Below are positions 1 through 11,043 of a DNA stretch of 64,000 nucleotides, piece by piece. The translations under genes and the position numbers were made by a program. The stretch is from contig OZ020591.1 of assembly GCA_963971535.1 (NCBI GenBank), positions 16,292,823-16,356,822 on the forward strand, in the 5' to 3' direction. The DNA comes from Notolepis coatsorum. Its lineage: Eukaryota > Chordata > Actinopteri > Aulopiformes > Paralepididae. Below the pieces are notes generated by a model, which did no database searches, was not told where the DNA came from, and was given only the letters and a program-made list of their open reading frames with translations. The number at the start of each line of letters is the position of its first letter. Position 1 is the first letter of the stretch.

Positions 1-254
1 TAAAAGTGCATACTAATTCCCATTCATAAATGTGATTGATTTGATTAAGTGCTTGCTCTACACACCATCGCTGTGTAGAAATAAAGACCTATTTCTAATT
101 CGTACATTTGTGTTGGATCCGTTTCATCTACGTGACAGTGTTCATCATAATATATTTATGCCGAGTACTGGGTGGCCGAATATTAAGTACAAAGGTAGTG
201 GTAGTAAGTATCATATCTAGTAATACAGTCAGGGAATTGTACCCCTCAGTTACA
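1..254 (+). repeat. BEL/Pao element A, 3' part of 5' LTR
   Basis: This is the right-hand end of a long terminal repeat whose left part lies outside the window. It matches 6544-6797 base for base by eye and ends in TTACA, followed after two bases by a primer binding site. The identity of the two LTR ends says that element A is recent. Confidence 0.9.
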
Positions 255-256
255 AT

Positions 257-273
257 TGGTCCTTCGAGCCGGA
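257..273 (+). promoter_or_regulatory. primer binding site, tRNA-Tyr type
   Basis: TGGTCCTTCGAGCCGGA lies two bases after the LTR end. It is complementary to the 3' end of a vertebrate tRNA-Tyr (acceptor strand CCTTCGA plus CCA), as I recall that tRNA. The same 17 bases recur at 6833-6849, except that position 17 falls in a slightly different following context. Confidence 0.75.
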
Positions 274-298
274 TGGTAATTAGTGTAATATTAATATA

Positions 299-3200
299 GT
301 GTTATTAATATTGAAATGGCCTATGATGAACACTCCACGAAACGATCCTCCTAACCAACGCCCGCAGCGCGAACGACGGCTCCCTCAGTACTTAGAGGCT
401 TACGCTGTCAGTCAACAACCTAGTCTTCTACTAACAGTAAACGCGGTAAAACTAGAAAGTAAAAGTATGTCTAACCCCAACGCCCAGACTACCCCGACCA
501 TAGAGGCCCCTACGGGTTCTAATGTAACTGACCAAGTTCACGGTGGGGACCAGTGGGAACCAGACATGACTTCACACCCCGCCAGTACTGAAGAAGTAGT
601 CCCCGATGAGTCCCGGGAGGAATACAACGCTACCGAGAGAGAACTCGGCACGGAAGAAGACGGGGAGAGCACCGTGGAGATAGAGCTCCAAGGCTCCGCA
701 AGGAGTACCCCGAGGGAAGGCTCCCCTATACAACCGCCTTCTCCCAGCGAGGCAGAGAGGACCCTACAGCAGGCCTTCCTCATCAGCCTGAACGCCGCTG
801 CTGAACGCGACCGACTGCAGATCCAGCAGCGGAGCGAAGAAGAGCATATACGTCTAGAAATAAGACGCATTCAGAGGGAAGAGAATGTGGCCCGAGACCG
901 AGCAGACAGCCAGCGAGCAGCTGCTGGTGCTCTACGGGACGCAGAGCGCGACAGACAGCAAGCGCAACTAATAGAACAGCTGATCAGACGGACAACACCC
1001 TCTCCCTCCGCCAGAGGCTCCAGGAACTCGTCTAGACACACCTCCAGGGCGGCATCCCCTAGCCAAGTAAACAACCCTGAACTTGACCAACAGACGAGGT
1101 CTATACCCCCCACAGACCACCTCCCCCCACCGGTCCAAGCGAGACCTAGCAACCGGGAAGGAGCAGCATATCCTGTGGAGAGGCTAAACCAGAGACTACA
1201 AGCACTGGATGACCTAACTGAAGACGAAGAGGAAGAGGAGGAGAACCACGCCCGACGACAGCACAGTACTCTACCGGACCAGGAGGTCCGGTACAGCCCA
1301 GGCTATACTCCCGCGGAGCTGCGCTACAGACCCCCGACTCTATACCCGGGTGAGCACGACGCACGACCCGCACCGAGGAACAGCACCTGGACAAGCGGGC
1401 CATGGTACACTGCCGGTACCAGCCCATACCAAGGAGCGGGAGGAGACTCGCCTAGGAGGCCTCTCCCCCAACGCTCGCCGATGTATCCACAGTCAGCGTC
1501 ATACATTGGCCCGCCTATGGTACCCGACTTCACCCAAGAGAACCGGGCCCAGTATACAGAACTCCGCATGTGTCTGGAGACCATGTTGGTGGATGTATTG
1601 GATGAACGCCATAAATACGCCATCCTACTGAAGCACTTAAAGGTACCCCGCGCACATAATATAGCGCTCGCCTACGCGACTTCCACCACCCCATACACAG
1701 CAGCGCTGGTAGCATTGGACCAGAGGTATGGGCGCATATGGGATTACGTGATCCAGGAGATCCGACACATCGACCGCTTACCCCCAGCAATAGACAATCG
1801 AGCACTGGACGACCTGTCCATCAGAGTGCAGTCCCTGGTAGGGATGTTGGGAGCGCAGAGAGAGAAGGGGAGGCATGAACTTTACGCCAACTCAAATGTG
1901 GAAAGGATCTTGGAGAAGCTGCCGCCCGCTCGACAGGAGCGTTTTAGGCGGCAGAGAGACCACCGAGACCCGAATGGCCCCGAACCGAACCTCCTCGATC
2001 TAGCAGACTTCCTGGCGAGAGAAGTCAGCAGCCTACGGCTAGATACATTCGGACGGAGCACCCCTGGCTCCAGAGAAGGAACCAGACGACTAAATGATGG
2101 AAGAAGATCGGTGACTGTGATGCACCAATCGGAGTCAGTACCGAGCAGCAGGAGCCACAGTACCCCCTCCAGAACGGAGAAGTGGAAGATAGTGTGCCCC
2201 TACTGTGAGAAAGAACACTGGCTAGCGCAATGTGACTCCTTCCCCAAGCTGAACGCGGAGGAAGCAAGTCAATGGATAAAGTCCAACAAGCGCTGTTTTC
2301 GCTGTGCGCGCTCACACATGGCAGCCGAATGCCGCTTAAAGAAAAGGTGCACCAAGTGCGATGGAGCCCATCTGGACATACTTCACGACAGTAACAGACG
2401 GCGCCCTTCACCCGCACCATCCAGCAGCAAAGCGAGCGTCATGTACATCGATCCCGCCAGCAGCAGTGGAGCCCGAGTACTCCTAAAAGTAGTGCGTGTG
2501 ACACTAAGCTACCAGAATAAAGTCCTGGACACTTACGCCGTCCTCGATGACGGGTCAGAGAAGACCCTTCTGCTCGCCTCCGCTGCGGCCCAGCTAGGGC
2601 TGCGGGGAAGCGAAACCCAAATGACAATTCGGACAATAAGACAAGATTTGAAGACGATAAAGGGCGAGAATGTCTCATTCTCTATCGCAGCAAGCGGCCA
2701 GCCTGAGCGACGGTACCAGATTACAGACGCTTTCACCAGCCAAGAAATAGGACTGTCGCGGTACACATACCCCGTCGCCAAGCTGATGGAGAAATATGCA
2801 CATCTGCGCAAGTTACCGATCCCGCTCATAGACAATGCTATGCCGACCCTGTTGATAGGCTCCGACCATGCAGACCTCATTGTCCCGATAGACCGGGTTC
2901 ATACCGGACCCCGAGGCTGTCCTGCAGCAGTCGAGACCCGTTTGGGATGGACTCTCCAAGGCCCGCTCGCCAAATCTCTCAACCGAAGTACAGCCACTAG
3001 ATGTCTCCACTCCCGAGTCACAGAGGGAGAAACCGCACTCCTGCAACACGTAGAGCGGTTATGGACCTTGGAACAAATGCCCTTTAAGAACGGAAAGAAA
3101 GACATTCACTCTAAAGATGACATTTACGCCATTCACCTCCTCGAGACAGGGACCAAGAGAGTCCCGGTCAACGGCGTGTTGAGATACGCCACGCCACTCC

Positions 3201-5263
3201 TGCGGCGAGAAGGAATGCCTACTTTCCACGCCAAGACAGACGCCACAGAACGGTACCTGCTGAACACGGAGCGGCGCTTAGCCAAGAACCCCGCCCAAGA
3301 GAGTGTATACCGCGCTGAGATTGAGAAGCTCATCACAGCGGGACACGTCACAAAGATGGACATTAAAGAGGCTGACCAGACCACTGAATTGTGGTACGTG
3401 CCTCACCACAAGGTCCATCACAACGGTAAAGACCGCATAGTATTTAACTGCAGCTACCAGATCGGATCCCAAAATCTGAATAAAGAGTTACTGCCCGGTC
3501 CCACACTCGGCCCCTCCCTACTCGGCGTTCTACTCCGCTTCCGCCAGGAAAAGGTGGCCATCAGCGGGGACATTAAAGGAATGTTCCTGCAGGTGAGATT
3601 AGTAGAGGAGGACAAGCCCCTGTTACGGTTCCTATGGAGAGAGAAGCCAGGAGATGAGCACCCAGCCATCTACCAATGGGAAGTCCTCCCCTTCGGGACG
3701 ACGTGCAGCCCCTGCTGTGCTACATTTGCACTACAGAAACATGTAGCAGAGGACCCAGCAGCGGACGAAGAGGTCCGACACAGCGTAAAGAACAGCTTCT
3801 ACGTAGACAACTGTCTACAAAGCCTTTCAACCCAGGAAGAAGCCGAGGCTCTCCTGATTAAACTCCGCGCCTCATTGATCAAAGGCGGCTTTGATCTCAG
3901 GCAGTGGGCCAGCAGCGATCCGCAAGTACTGCGCAGCCTCTCCTCCGAGGACAAGGCAGCCAGCAGCGAGACCTGGATGGCTACAATCCCGGGAGAAGCC
4001 CAGGAGATGACCCTGGGATTGGTGTGGCGATTCAAAACAGATTCGCTTCACTACAGACACAAGCCCCTGACTACGGAGCAGGGAAGGCCGGCGGCGGCGC
4101 CGACCACCAGACGGAGTGTGTACACAACACTCGCCCGACAATATGACCCGCTAGGATGTATTCTACCGTACACCACCAGGGCAAAAATGATTGTACGAGC
4201 ATTGTGGGACAAGGACCAGGGCTGGGACGACCCCATTCCCGCACATCTTGCATCCACCTGGAGAGAGTGGGAGATGGAGCTCCACTCACTCCCAGGCGTT
4301 AATATGCGCCGAAGCTACTTCCCACCCACGGTGAGGCCAGAGACATGTAAAATGGACTTACACGTCTTCAGTGACGCCTCAGAGGTCGCATACGGATCAG
4401 TAGCCTACTTGCGGGCCCAAGAAGAGGGGGGAGAGATCTACACAGCATTTGTCCTCGCCCGCTCGAGAATAGCCCCACGCAAGCAACAATCTATCCCACG
4501 CCTAGAGCTCTGCGCAGCCCTAGCCGGAGCGCACCTAGCCACGCTCATCCAACGTGAGCTCACCATACCGGTGTCTAGAACAATCCTGTGGTCAGATTCC
4601 ACGACAGTACTCGCCTGGATCAAATCGGACTCATGCAAGTACAAAGTCTTCGTGGGAGTCAGAGTCACCGAGATTCAAGACTTAACCAAAGAGTTAACCG
4701 GAGAAACAGAGTGGCGCTACGTTGATACAAAACAGAACCCAGCTGACGCCATCACCCGGGGAATGCCCCTAGATGACCTCACCCGTCGCAATGTCTACAG
4801 TGACGGCCCAGCATTCCTAAAGCTCCCGGAAGGAGAGTGGCCCACGCCTATCCCGAGGGAAGCCAGTCAGGAGGAGGCTGAGAATAAGAAGCCTGTGTTC
4901 TGTGGATTGAGCACTGTTATCTCCGCAGACCCCAACATAGATGATTGCACTACCATAGAGAGTGCACAACAAAGGACATTCCTACTGCACTACCTACCGT
5001 CTCTACAGACCCGCCAGAAGTGGGTAAAGGAGAGAGACAATTTGACAGAAGGAACGGTCGTCATGATTATTGATCAATCACTGCCCAGAGCTATGTGGCC
5101 GGCCGGCCGCGTAAGCAAAGTGATCACCGGTGCCGACGGCAAGGTCCGAGCAGCTGAAGTGCTTGTCCAGGGTCGCACTTACACCCGTCCCGTGGCGAGG
5201 CTCATAGAACTGCCCCGACTCCCAGACACAATCGATGATGACCATGACCCCATAACCCTATGA
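299..5263 (+). CDS. BEL/Pao gag-pol polyprotein, element A
   Basis: A 1654-residue frame. The first 300 residues are low-complexity, with an Arg/Glu/Gln-rich, probably coiled-coil stretch around residues 150-240. A gag-like domain (DUF1759 type) follows at about 410-590. Two cysteine/histidine knuckles are near residues 640-700 (CPYCEKEHW and CFRCARSHMAAEC). An aspartic-protease-like region has LDDGSEKTLL near 745. The Pao-type reverse transcriptase lies at roughly 1020-1300 and an RNase H-like part starts at HVFSDASEVAYG near 1355. The product would form virus-like particles and copy the element RNA. The start chosen is the first methionine of the frame, 26 bases after the primer site; a start further in is possible. 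Confidence 0.85.
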   Translation: MLLILKWPMMNTPRNDPPNQRPQRERRLPQYLEAYAVSQQPSLLLTVNAVKLESKSMSNPNAQTTPTIEAPTGSNVTDQVHGGDQWEPDMTSHPASTEEVVPDESREEYNATERELGTEEDGESTVEIELQGSARSTPREGSPIQPPSPSEAERTLQQAFLISLNAAAERDRLQIQQRSEEEHIRLEIRRIQREENVARDRADSQRAAAGALRDAERDRQQAQLIEQLIRRTTPSPSARGSRNSSRHTSRAASPSQVNNPELDQQTRSIPPTDHLPPPVQARPSNREGAAYPVERLNQRLQALDDLTEDEEEEEENHARRQHSTLPDQEVRYSPGYTPAELRYRPPTLYPGEHDARPAPRNSTWTSGPWYTAGTSPYQGAGGDSPRRPLPQRSPMYPQSASYIGPPMVPDFTQENRAQYTELRMCLETMLVDVLDERHKYAILLKHLKVPRAHNIALAYATSTTPYTAALVALDQRYGRIWDYVIQEIRHIDRLPPAIDNRALDDLSIRVQSLVGMLGAQREKGRHELYANSNVERILEKLPPARQERFRRQRDHRDPNGPEPNLLDLADFLAREVSSLRLDTFGRSTPGSREGTRRLNDGRRSVTVMHQSESVPSSRSHSTPSRTEKWKIVCPYCEKEHWLAQCDSFPKLNAEEASQWIKSNKRCFRCARSHMAAECRLKKRCTKCDGAHLDILHDSNRRRPSPAPSSSKASVMYIDPASSSGARVLLKVVRVTLSYQNKVLDTYAVLDDGSEKTLLLASAAAQLGLRGSETQMTIRTIRQDLKTIKGENVSFSIAASGQPERRYQITDAFTSQEIGLSRYTYPVAKLMEKYAHLRKLPIPLIDNAMPTLLIGSDHADLIVPIDRVHTGPRGCPAAVETRLGWTLQGPLAKSLNRSTATRCLHSRVTEGETALLQHVERLWTLEQMPFKNGKKDIHSKDDIYAIHLLETGTKRVPVNGVLRYATPLLRREGMPTFHAKTDATERYLLNTERRLAKNPAQESVYRAEIEKLITAGHVTKMDIKEADQTTELWYVPHHKVHHNGKDRIVFNCSYQIGSQNLNKELLPGPTLGPSLLGVLLRFRQEKVAISGDIKGMFLQVRLVEEDKPLLRFLWREKPGDEHPAIYQWEVLPFGTTCSPCCATFALQKHVAEDPAADEEVRHSVKNSFYVDNCLQSLSTQEEAEALLIKLRASLIKGGFDLRQWASSDPQVLRSLSSEDKAASSETWMATIPGEAQEMTLGLVWRFKTDSLHYRHKPLTTEQGRPAAAPTTRRSVYTTLARQYDPLGCILPYTTRAKMIVRALWDKDQGWDDPIPAHLASTWREWEMELHSLPGVNMRRSYFPPTVRPETCKMDLHVFSDASEVAYGSVAYLRAQEEGGEIYTAFVLARSRIAPRKQQSIPRLELCAALAGAHLATLIQRELTIPVSRTILWSDSTTVLAWIKSDSCKYKVFVGVRVTEIQDLTKELTGETEWRYVDTKQNPADAITRGMPLDDLTRRNVYSDGPAFLKLPEGEWPTPIPREASQEEAENKKPVFCGLSTVISADPNIDDCTTIESAQQRTFLLHYLPSLQTRQKWVKERDNLTEGTVVMIIDQSLPRAMWPAGRVSKVITGADGKVRAAEVLVQGRTYTRPVARLIELPRLPDTIDDDHDPITL

Positions 5264-5371
5264 CTTTGTGAAGTTGACTGACCCCTACAGCAAACCCTTA
5301 TGTGTAAATAGACAACGCGATTAATCTGTCTCTGCTTAACTGATTAGGTCTGGGACCAATCAGGGGGTGGC

Positions 5372-6830
5372 TGTTGTGAAGGGCCAGATTAAACCGAATA
5401 TATATATTTATTATATATATATATTTAATTGTATTTGTATATTCTCTAATATTCCTTGATATCCCTTGTATATTCCTTGTACAATATGCATTGAATATCC
5501 ATTCTAGCCTACTGAACATCCCATAATAGTCTCCATTCTACTATTGGTCGAGACCTTGGTGCCAGGCTGCCATACCCCCCAGACCCAGTTCAAACGTACC
5601 GCTCAACATGTACGAACAAGTCCTAGTTCCGCGTAGGAATCTGGCTACCGCACCACTAACGGTACTATTTGTTCATAGTGCGTATATATACTGCACTACT
5701 AAAGTAGGACTTCCTTTTTAGTCCAGTTTCTTACCCTCCAATAGAGTGACAGACGTAAAGCCTCCCCGCGACGCCACGTGTGGGAGTAAGGCCAAGTTCG
5801 GCCTACCATCGGTATTGAGACATCGTGTATATTAATATTTGAATAGTCATATTTGGCACTATATCGTCGAGTTGGACGTAGTCTATTAAGCTAATAATAG
5901 TCTATTCATATGTAGTGCTTCGTGCGGTGAGAATACTATCGTAGTCAGTACCCCATCGTTTCGGGCAGAGAACTGGCTGCTTATCCAGGGTGGCCGACCC
6001 CATGTGAGGCTGCACCCGAGGAGTCCCAGAGCCGACGAGCGAGTGGACCTGCATACCGGATTATTCTACCGACGACAGCCCGCCTTCCCAGGCACGGATT
6101 ATGCTTTGTATACAGTGATTATTCTATGGATAAAGACCAACACTGCCGTGTGTTGGAAACCCCCCCCCCGGAGAGGACGACAGGTGAGGAGACGCTCTAC
6201 ACGACGAGGTCGCTTCACGTCTCTCCATCGTGGACCGAAGGAAGCCGGCCCACAGAGAGTCCAACTGCTTTCATCTGTGGATCGAGGATCGCTGAGGCAC
6301 CGAGCCGCACAACCGTGGGTTCTCCCAGGATACCCTCGGCCAGACGGATACAGCCAGACTCTACCCCCCCCCCCTTCTCCAGTTGTCTTACAAGCGACCG
6401 GAATTCCCCCCTAGTGTATCCAGTTCTATAATCATTAAAGTATCATTGCTATTATTCCTTAAATATTCCAGGTTGTATATTTACCGCCTGCGCCACCAGA
6501 GATTGGACATTCTCTATTGATATACCGACGAATACTCTTGCCATAAAAGTGCATACTAATTCCCATTCATAAATGTGATTGATTTGATTAAGTGCTTGCT
6601 CTACACACCATCGCTGTGTAGAAATAAAGACCTATTTCTAATTCGTACATTTGTGTTGGATCCGTTTCATCTACGTGACAGTGTTCATCATAATATATTT
6701 ATGCCGAGTACTGGGTGGCCGAATATTAAGTACAAAGGTAGTGGTAGTAAGTATCATATCTAGTAATACAGTCAGGGAATTGTACCCCTCAGTTACAAAT
6801 ACAGTCAGGGAATTGTACCCCTCAGTTACA
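5372..6830 (+). repeat. BEL/Pao middle LTR, shared by elements A and B
   Basis: A 1459-bp LTR, starting TGTTGTGAAG and ending CAGTTACA. It serves as 3' LTR of element A and 5' LTR of element B. Its last 33 bases occur twice in direct repeat (6765-6797 and 6798-6830), unlike the LTR ends at 254 and 18050. An AT-rich stretch of TATATA repeats follows the start. Confidence 0.88.
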
Positions 6831-6832
6831 AT

Positions 6833-6849
6833 TGGTCCTTCGAGCCGGA
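6833..6849 (+). promoter_or_regulatory. primer binding site of element B, tRNA-Tyr type
   Basis: The same TGGTCCTTCGAGCCGGA as at 257-273, again two bases after the LTR end. It implies priming of minus-strand synthesis by tRNA-Tyr. Confidence 0.75.
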
Positions 6850-6874
6850 GGGTAACTAGTGTAATATTAATATA

Positions 6875-9800
6875 GTGTTATTAATATTGAAATGGCCTAT
6901 GATGAACACTCCACGAAACGGTCCCCCTAACCTAGAACGCCCGCGGCGCAGACGACAGCCACCTCAGTACTTAGAGGATTACACTGTCAGTCAACTACCT
7001 AGCCTTCGACAAACGGTAAACGCGGTAACAGTAGAAAGTAAAATTATGTCTGACCTTAACGACCAGGTTTCCCCGACCACAGAGGCCCTAGTAGGTTCTA
7101 ATGTAACTGACCAAGCGCACGGTGGGGACCAGGAGGGAGCTGACATGCCTTTACCCCCCGCCACTACCGAAGAAGTAGTCCCCGACCAGCCCCGGGAGGA
7201 AGACAACCCTACAGAGAGAGAACTCTGCACGGAAGAAGAGGAGGAGAGCGCCGAGGAAATAGAGCTCCAGGACTCCCCAACGAGTACACCCAGGAGCGGC
7301 TCACCCAGGAGCGGCTCACCTCCACAACCGCCTTCCCCCAGCGAAGCGGAGAGGATGCTACATCAGGCGTTCCTCGTCAGCCTGACAGCCTCTACCGAAC
7401 GCGATCGACTCCAAGCACAGACGCTTAGCGAGCGCGAACATTTTACCATTGAAAGAGAACGCCTCCAAGCACAGCAACGGAGCGAAGAAGAGCGCACACG
7501 CCTGGAGATGAGACGCCTTCAGACGGAAGAGAATATGGCAAGAGACCGGGCCGACGCCCAGCGCGCCGCTGCCGGTGCCCAAAGAGAAGCAGATCTCACC
7601 AAGCGCGAAGTCGAGCGCGACAAGCTACAAGCGCAGCTAATGGAGCAGCTGATCCGCAAGGCAACACCCTCTCCCTCCGCCAGGGGTTCAAGGAACTCGT
7701 CGAGACAACAGTCAAGGGCAGCGTCTCCTAACCGAGCAAGCGACCCTGAACTTGACCAACAGACCGAGCCTATACCCCCCGCAGACCCCCTTCCCAGACC
7801 GGTCCAAGCGAGACCCAGCTACAAGGAAGGAGCGACATACACTGCGGAGAAGCTAAATAAACGATTACAGGATCTGGAAGATCTGATAGAGGAAGAAGAG
7901 GGAGAGGAGGAGAACCAAGCCCGACGACAGCACAGTACTCCACCGGACCAGGAGGTCCAGTACAGCCCAGGCTATACCCCCGCGGCGCTGCGCTACAGAC
8001 CCCCGACTCTATTCACGGGTGAGCACGACGCACGACCAGCCCCGAGGAATAGCACCTGTACCAGCGGGCCATGGTACCCTGTCGGTACCAGCCCACAGAG
8101 AGGCGCAAGAGGGGACTCGCCTAGGAGGTCTCTCCCCCAACGATCGCCGATGTATCAGCCATCCACGGCGTCATACATTGCCACGCCGTCGTTTCCAGAC
8201 TTCGCCTATGAGAGTCGAGCACAGTACACGGAGCTCCGGATGTGCTTAGAGACAATGATGGTGGATGTCGCTGATGAACGCCACAAGTATGCAATATTAC
8301 TGAAGCACCTGAAAGTACCGCGAGCGCACAATATAGCGCTGGCCTATGCTACCTCTACGACCCCATACACAGCGGCCCTTGCAGCGCTGGACCAGAGATA
8401 TGGACGTATATGGGATTACGTAATCCAAGAGATAAGGCATATTGATCGCCTACCCCCAGCAACGGACAATCGCTCATTAGACGACCTGTCAATCAAAGTG
8501 CAGTCCCTGGTAGGGATGCTGGGAGCGCAACGGGAAAAGGGCATGCATGAGCTATACGCCAACTCTAACGTCGAGAGGATTTTGGAGAAGCTGCCACCCG
8601 CAAGACAAGAGCGTTTTAGGCGGCAGAGAGACTACCGGGATCCCAACGGCCCCGAACCATCCCTCCTTGATCTAGCCGACTTCCTGGCGAGAGAAGTCAG
8701 CAGCTTACGACTGGATACGTTCGGGCGGAGCACGCCAAGCTCCAGAGAGGGACCCAGGAGAATAAATGATGGAAGAAGATCGGTGACTGTCATGCACCAA
8801 TCAGAGTCAGTACCGAGCAGTAAGAGCCACAGTACCCCCTCGAGAAAAGAGAAGTGGAAGATAGTGTGTCCCTACTGTGAGAAAGAACACTGGCTGTCAC
8901 AATGTGACCTGTTCACAAAGATGAATGCAGAAGAAGTGAGTCAATGGATAAAGTCCAACAGGCGCTGTTACCGATGTGCGCGACCACACATGGCAGCCGA
9001 ATGCCGCCTAAAGAAAAGGTGCAGTCGGTGCGACGGAGCCCATCTAGATATACTACATGAAAGTAACAGAAGACGGCCTCCACCTGCACCATCGAGCGGC
9101 ACCAAGGCAAGTGTCATGTACATTGACCCCGCCAGCAGCAGCGGCGCCCAAGTGCTCTTAAAGGTAGTCCGTGTGACATTGAGCTACCAAGATAAAGTCA
9201 TGGACACTTACGCCGTCCTTGATGACGGGTCAGAGAAGACCCTTCTGCTCGCGTCCGCTGCGGCCCAGCTGGGACTGCGGGGGAGCGAGAACCAAATGAC
9301 GATTCGGACAATAAGAAGAGATTTAAAGACGATAAAGGGCGAGAATGTCTCCTTCACTATCGCAGCAAACGGGCAGCCAGAGCAACGGTATAGGATTACA
9401 AATGCTTTCACCAGCCAAGAAATAGGACTATCGCAGTACACCTACCCTATCGCCAAGTTGATGGATAAATATGTGCACCTGCGACAACTACCTATCCCGC
9501 TCATAGACGGCGCTACCCCGACCCTGCTGATAGGCTCCGACCATGCAGAACTCATAGTCCCGATTGACCGGGTCCATACAGGACCCAGAGGCTGTCCTGC
9601 AGCAGTCGAGACCCGCCTAGGGTGGACCCTACAAGGCCCCCTCGCTAAATCTCTCAACCGAACAGCAGCCACTAGCTGCCTCCACTCCAGAACGACAGAA
9701 GAAGACACCGCTCTCCTGCAGCATGTCGAGAGGCTATGGACACTAGAGACAATGCCCTTTAAGAACGAAAAGAAAGATATTCGTTCAAAAGAAGACATTT

Positions 9801-11022
9801 ACGCCATCAACCTACTCGAGCAGGGGACAAAGAGTCACAGTCGGCGGAGTGATGAGATACGCAACTCCACTCCTGAGGCGAGAGGGAATGCCCACCTTTC
9901 ACGCAAAGAAAGACGTCACGGAGCGCTATCTATTGAACACGGAGCGGCGCCTAGCCAAAGACCCCGCTCAAGAGAGTGTGTACCGCGCTGAGATTGAGAA
10001 GCTAATCACAGCGGGACACGTGACAAAGATTGACATTAAAGAGGCCGATCAGACGACCGAATCATGGTACGTGCCGCATCACAAGGTCCACCACAACGGC
10101 AAGGATCGCATTGTGTTTAACTGCAGCTACCAGATCGGATCCCAAAATCTGAATAAAGAGCTCTTGCCCGGCCCCACACTCGGCCCCTCCCTACTAGGCG
10201 TGCTACTGCGCTTCCGCCAGGACAAGGTGGCTATCAGCGGGGATATCAAAGGGATGTTCCTGCAGGTGAGACTAGTAGAGGAGGACAAGCCCCTGCTGCG
10301 GTTCCTATGGAGAGAGAGGATCGGAGATGAGAACCCAGCCCTCTACCAGTGGGAAGTACTCCCCTTCGGAACCACATGCAGCCCGTGCTGTGCTACATTT
10401 GCACTACAGAAACACGTCGCAGAGGACCCAGCAGCAGATGAAGAGGTCCAACACAGTGTGAAGAACAGTTTCTACGTGGACAACTGTTTACAAAGCGTTT
10501 CGACTCAAGAAGAAGCCGAGGCTCTCCTAATCAAGCTACGCGCCTCCCTGATCAAAGGCGGCTTTGATCTCAGGCAGTGGGCCAGCAGTGACCCGCACGT
10601 ATTGCGCAGCCTCTCCCCCGCGGACAAGGCTGCCAGCAGCGAGACCTGGATGGCGACCATCCCAGGAGAAGCCCAAGAAATGACACTAGGACTAGTCTGG
10701 CGCTTCAAAACAGACTCGCTCCACTATAGACACAAACCCCTGACAGAGCAGGGAAGGTCGACGGCGACACCGACCACCAGACGGAGTGTGTACAGAACAC
10801 TCGCCAGACAATATGACCCGTTGGGATGTATTCTACCTTACACCACCAGGGCAAAGATGATTGTACGAGCACTATGGGACAAGGACCAGGGCTGGGACGA
10901 CCCAATACCCGCACACCTTGCCTCGACATGGAGAGAGTGGGAGACGGAACTCCGCTCACTCCCAGGCGTCAATATACGCCGCAGCTACTTCCCATCCACA
11001 GTGAGGCCAGAGACATGCAAGA
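6875..11022 (+). pseudogene. gag, protease and reverse transcriptase part of BEL/Pao element B
   Basis: Left coding part of element B, matching element A along its length. Visible in order: Gln/Glu/Arg-rich probable coiled coil (longer than in A, with extra repeats such as EREHFTIERERLQAQ), gag-like domain, cysteine knuckles (CPYCEKEHWLSQC, CYRCARPHMAAEC), protease-like LDDGSEKTLL, and Pao reverse transcriptase. The part is a fossil and is not read as one unbroken frame. Confidence 0.82.
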
Positions 11023-11043
11023 TACCTGAATCCTGGCGCTGCT

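Larger units (their letters stand above)
1..6830 (+). mobile_element. BEL/Pao LTR retrotransposon, element A
   Basis: The element consists of a partial 5' LTR, a tRNA-Tyr-type primer site, one long gag-pol frame, a purine-rich stretch just before 5372 (CAGGGGGTGG) and a full LTR that is shared with the next element. Gene content and order (gag, protease, reverse transcriptase, RNase H in one polyprotein, no envelope) fit BEL/Pao elements of fish. The coding frame is mostly open, but not every usual part is recognised, so I count it as a fossil with about one break. Near-identical LTR ends imply a young insertion. Confidence 0.88.
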
